Shown: piece after piece, positions 63,192 to 64,000 of the stretch
Layout: each line of letters starts with the position of its first letter
Position numbering within the stretch: the first letter of the stretch is position 1
Assembly: GCF_027923405.1 (NCBI RefSeq)
Contig: NZ_BQYI01000001.1
Span: forward strand, 3,636,501 to 3,700,500
Reading direction: 5' to 3'
Length of the DNA stretch: 64,000 nucleotides
Origin: Paenibacillus sp. YYML68
Lineage (GTDB): Bacteria > Bacillota > Bacilli > Paenibacillales > NBRC-103111
Translations under genes and position numbers: made by a program
The notes under the pieces: model-generated
Told to the model about the DNA's origin: nothing
Databases searched by the model: none
The model's input: only the letters and a program-made list of their open reading frames with translations

Positions 63192-64000
63192 ATGAAAATG
63201 CTGGAGCTTGTCATACCTCCGCTGCCTCACTTCATCACAGTCGGTCATTCGTGGTGGAAGCGCGGACAAGTACATTTTAAGCGAAGCTGGAACATCTATG
63301 ATCTCATCATCGTGACGAACGGAGCTCTCTATATCACAGAGGATGATCAGCCGTATACGATCTCGGCGGGTCAAATGCTGCTGCTGGAGCCCTCGCGTAC
63401 CCATTGGGGTCATCAGTCCTGCGAGGAAGATACGGAGACGTATTTCGTACACTTCAGCCATCCGTATCCGCACCGTGAGCTGGACAGCAGCGGATTTCCG
63501 TGGACGAGCTCCCTCCAGCCTGGCTGCGATCTCGATCCGAGCCCCAGAGGCCATAGTATGTACATACCCAAGTATGCGGACGTTCAGGTGTCTGACCTCA
63601 TTCCCGTTCTGAACCATATGGTCGAAATTCGCGACCACAGTTTCGTTCAGAATGTACTGGAACTGCATAGCTTGGCCGTGAAGCTGTTCGTCGAGCTGCA
63701 ACATATTATCTATCGCCAGAAGGCGATGCCAAGATCGCTAGAGCTGTGCACCAAGGTGACCCGCTACATCGAAATGAACTTCAACGCGCCGATTAGCGCA
63801 CGTCAGCTCGAGACGGAGATTCATTTCAACATCGACTACATTACGCGCTGCATGAAGAAGCATACCGGTATGACGCCTCTTCAATATATGCAGCATATCC
63901 GCATCGAACATTCCAAGCGGAAGCTCGCCACTACGATGCTCAGCATTCAAGAAATTGCCGATCACATCGGCTTCGAGCGCAGCAGCTATTTCATTCGCAT
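63192..64000 (+). CDS. AraC-family regulator with cupin sensor (3' end outside window)
   Basis: Translated by hand from ATG 63192, which has AGGAGG seven bases upstream. A cupin-like sensor comes first (VTNGALYITEDDQPYTISAG, LLLEPSRTHWGH). The AraC domain begins near residue 195 (VTRYIEMNFNAPISARQLET, MQHIRIEHSKRKLA, IQEIADHIGFERSSYFIR) and is cut at the window end within the second HTH. It is not closely similar to the duplicated AraC pair. Divergent from the second sugar importer operon, its likely target. Confidence 0.9.
   Translation, partial: MKMLELVIPPLPHFITVGHSWWKRGQVHFKRSWNIYDLIIVTNGALYITEDDQPYTISAGQMLLLEPSRTHWGHQSCEEDTETYFVHFSHPYPHRELDSSGFPWTSSLQPGCDLDPSPRGHSMYIPKYADVQVSDLIPVLNHMVEIRDHSFVQNVLELHSLAVKLFVELQHIIYRQKAMPRSLELCTKVTRYIEMNFNAPISARQLETEIHFNIDYITRCMKKHTGMTPLQYMQHIRIEHSKRKLATTMLSIQEIADHIGFERSSYFIR

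Overview
The window looks like part of the chromosome of an agar- or porphyran-degrading, spore-forming member of the Paenibacillaceae (Paenibacillus/Cohnella type). The grounds are strong AAGGAGG-type ribosome sites with many GTG/TTG starts, S-layer-homology surface proteins, LplA/B/C-type sugar importers without their own ATPase, ROK and AraC regulators, and a cluster resembling spore-surface proteins. No rRNA, tRNA or CRISPR array was seen. Most genes are moderately GC-rich; 10.3-11.8 kb and 24.7-27.6 kb are visibly AT-richer.

Layout. (1) 1-9.4 kb, minus strand: a secreted cohesin-type protein cut by the window edge, a GH50-like agarase and a GH86-like agarase/porphyranase. Both enzymes end in a cohesin plus a type I dockerin and near-identical terminators. 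(2) 9.7-14.3 kb: D-lyxose isomerase, a three-gene AT-rich XRE/membrane-protein unit, then a beta-propeller glycosidase coupled to a sulfatase. (3) 15-24.6 kb, one minus-strand operon: MBOAT acyltransferase, an MBOAT homologue that has lost its histidines, an SGNH-type protein, and a 1,891-residue SLH adhesin with ten near-identical 71-residue repeats. (4) 24.7-27.6 kb: AT-rich island with gene remnants, a broken SUKH gene, VanZ, a lipoprotein and a transposase scrap, with a 22-bp direct repeat near each end. (5) 27.7-29 kb: ArsR/SRPBCC operon with a readable autoregulated promoter. (6) 29.3-38.6 kb: seven-gene sugar import/oxidation operon facing a ROK repressor. (7) 38.7-40.6 kb: PhyH dioxygenase and AraC regulator, divergent. 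(8) 40.6-51.8 kb: two glycosyltransferases, GDP-mannose genes (gmd, manC), and five small or medium proteins sharing a domain with an A-LEE-A-A-H-N-AE-Q signature, probably a spore-surface glycoprotein locus. (9) 51.9-56.6 kb: a scar of fused fragments (sulfatase 3' part, GH16 5' part, group II intron 5' part, truncated second PhyH) ending in an intact second AraC. (10) 56.6-64 kb: a second sugar importer operon with MaoC, metallo-beta-lactamase-fold, Gfo/Idh/MocA and rhamnose-mutarotase genes, facing a third AraC gene cut by the window end.

How it may work together (inference): secreted agarases could dock through cohesin-dockerin contacts to each other and to the SLH-type cohesin protein at the left edge, forming a small cell-surface complex. 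Sulfatases and the propeller glycosidase would trim sulfated galactan, the two importers would bring in oligosaccharides, and dehydrogenases and isomerases would process the sugars. The scar region shows that a third agarase-like gene and a second sulfatase were lost by successive recombination events.
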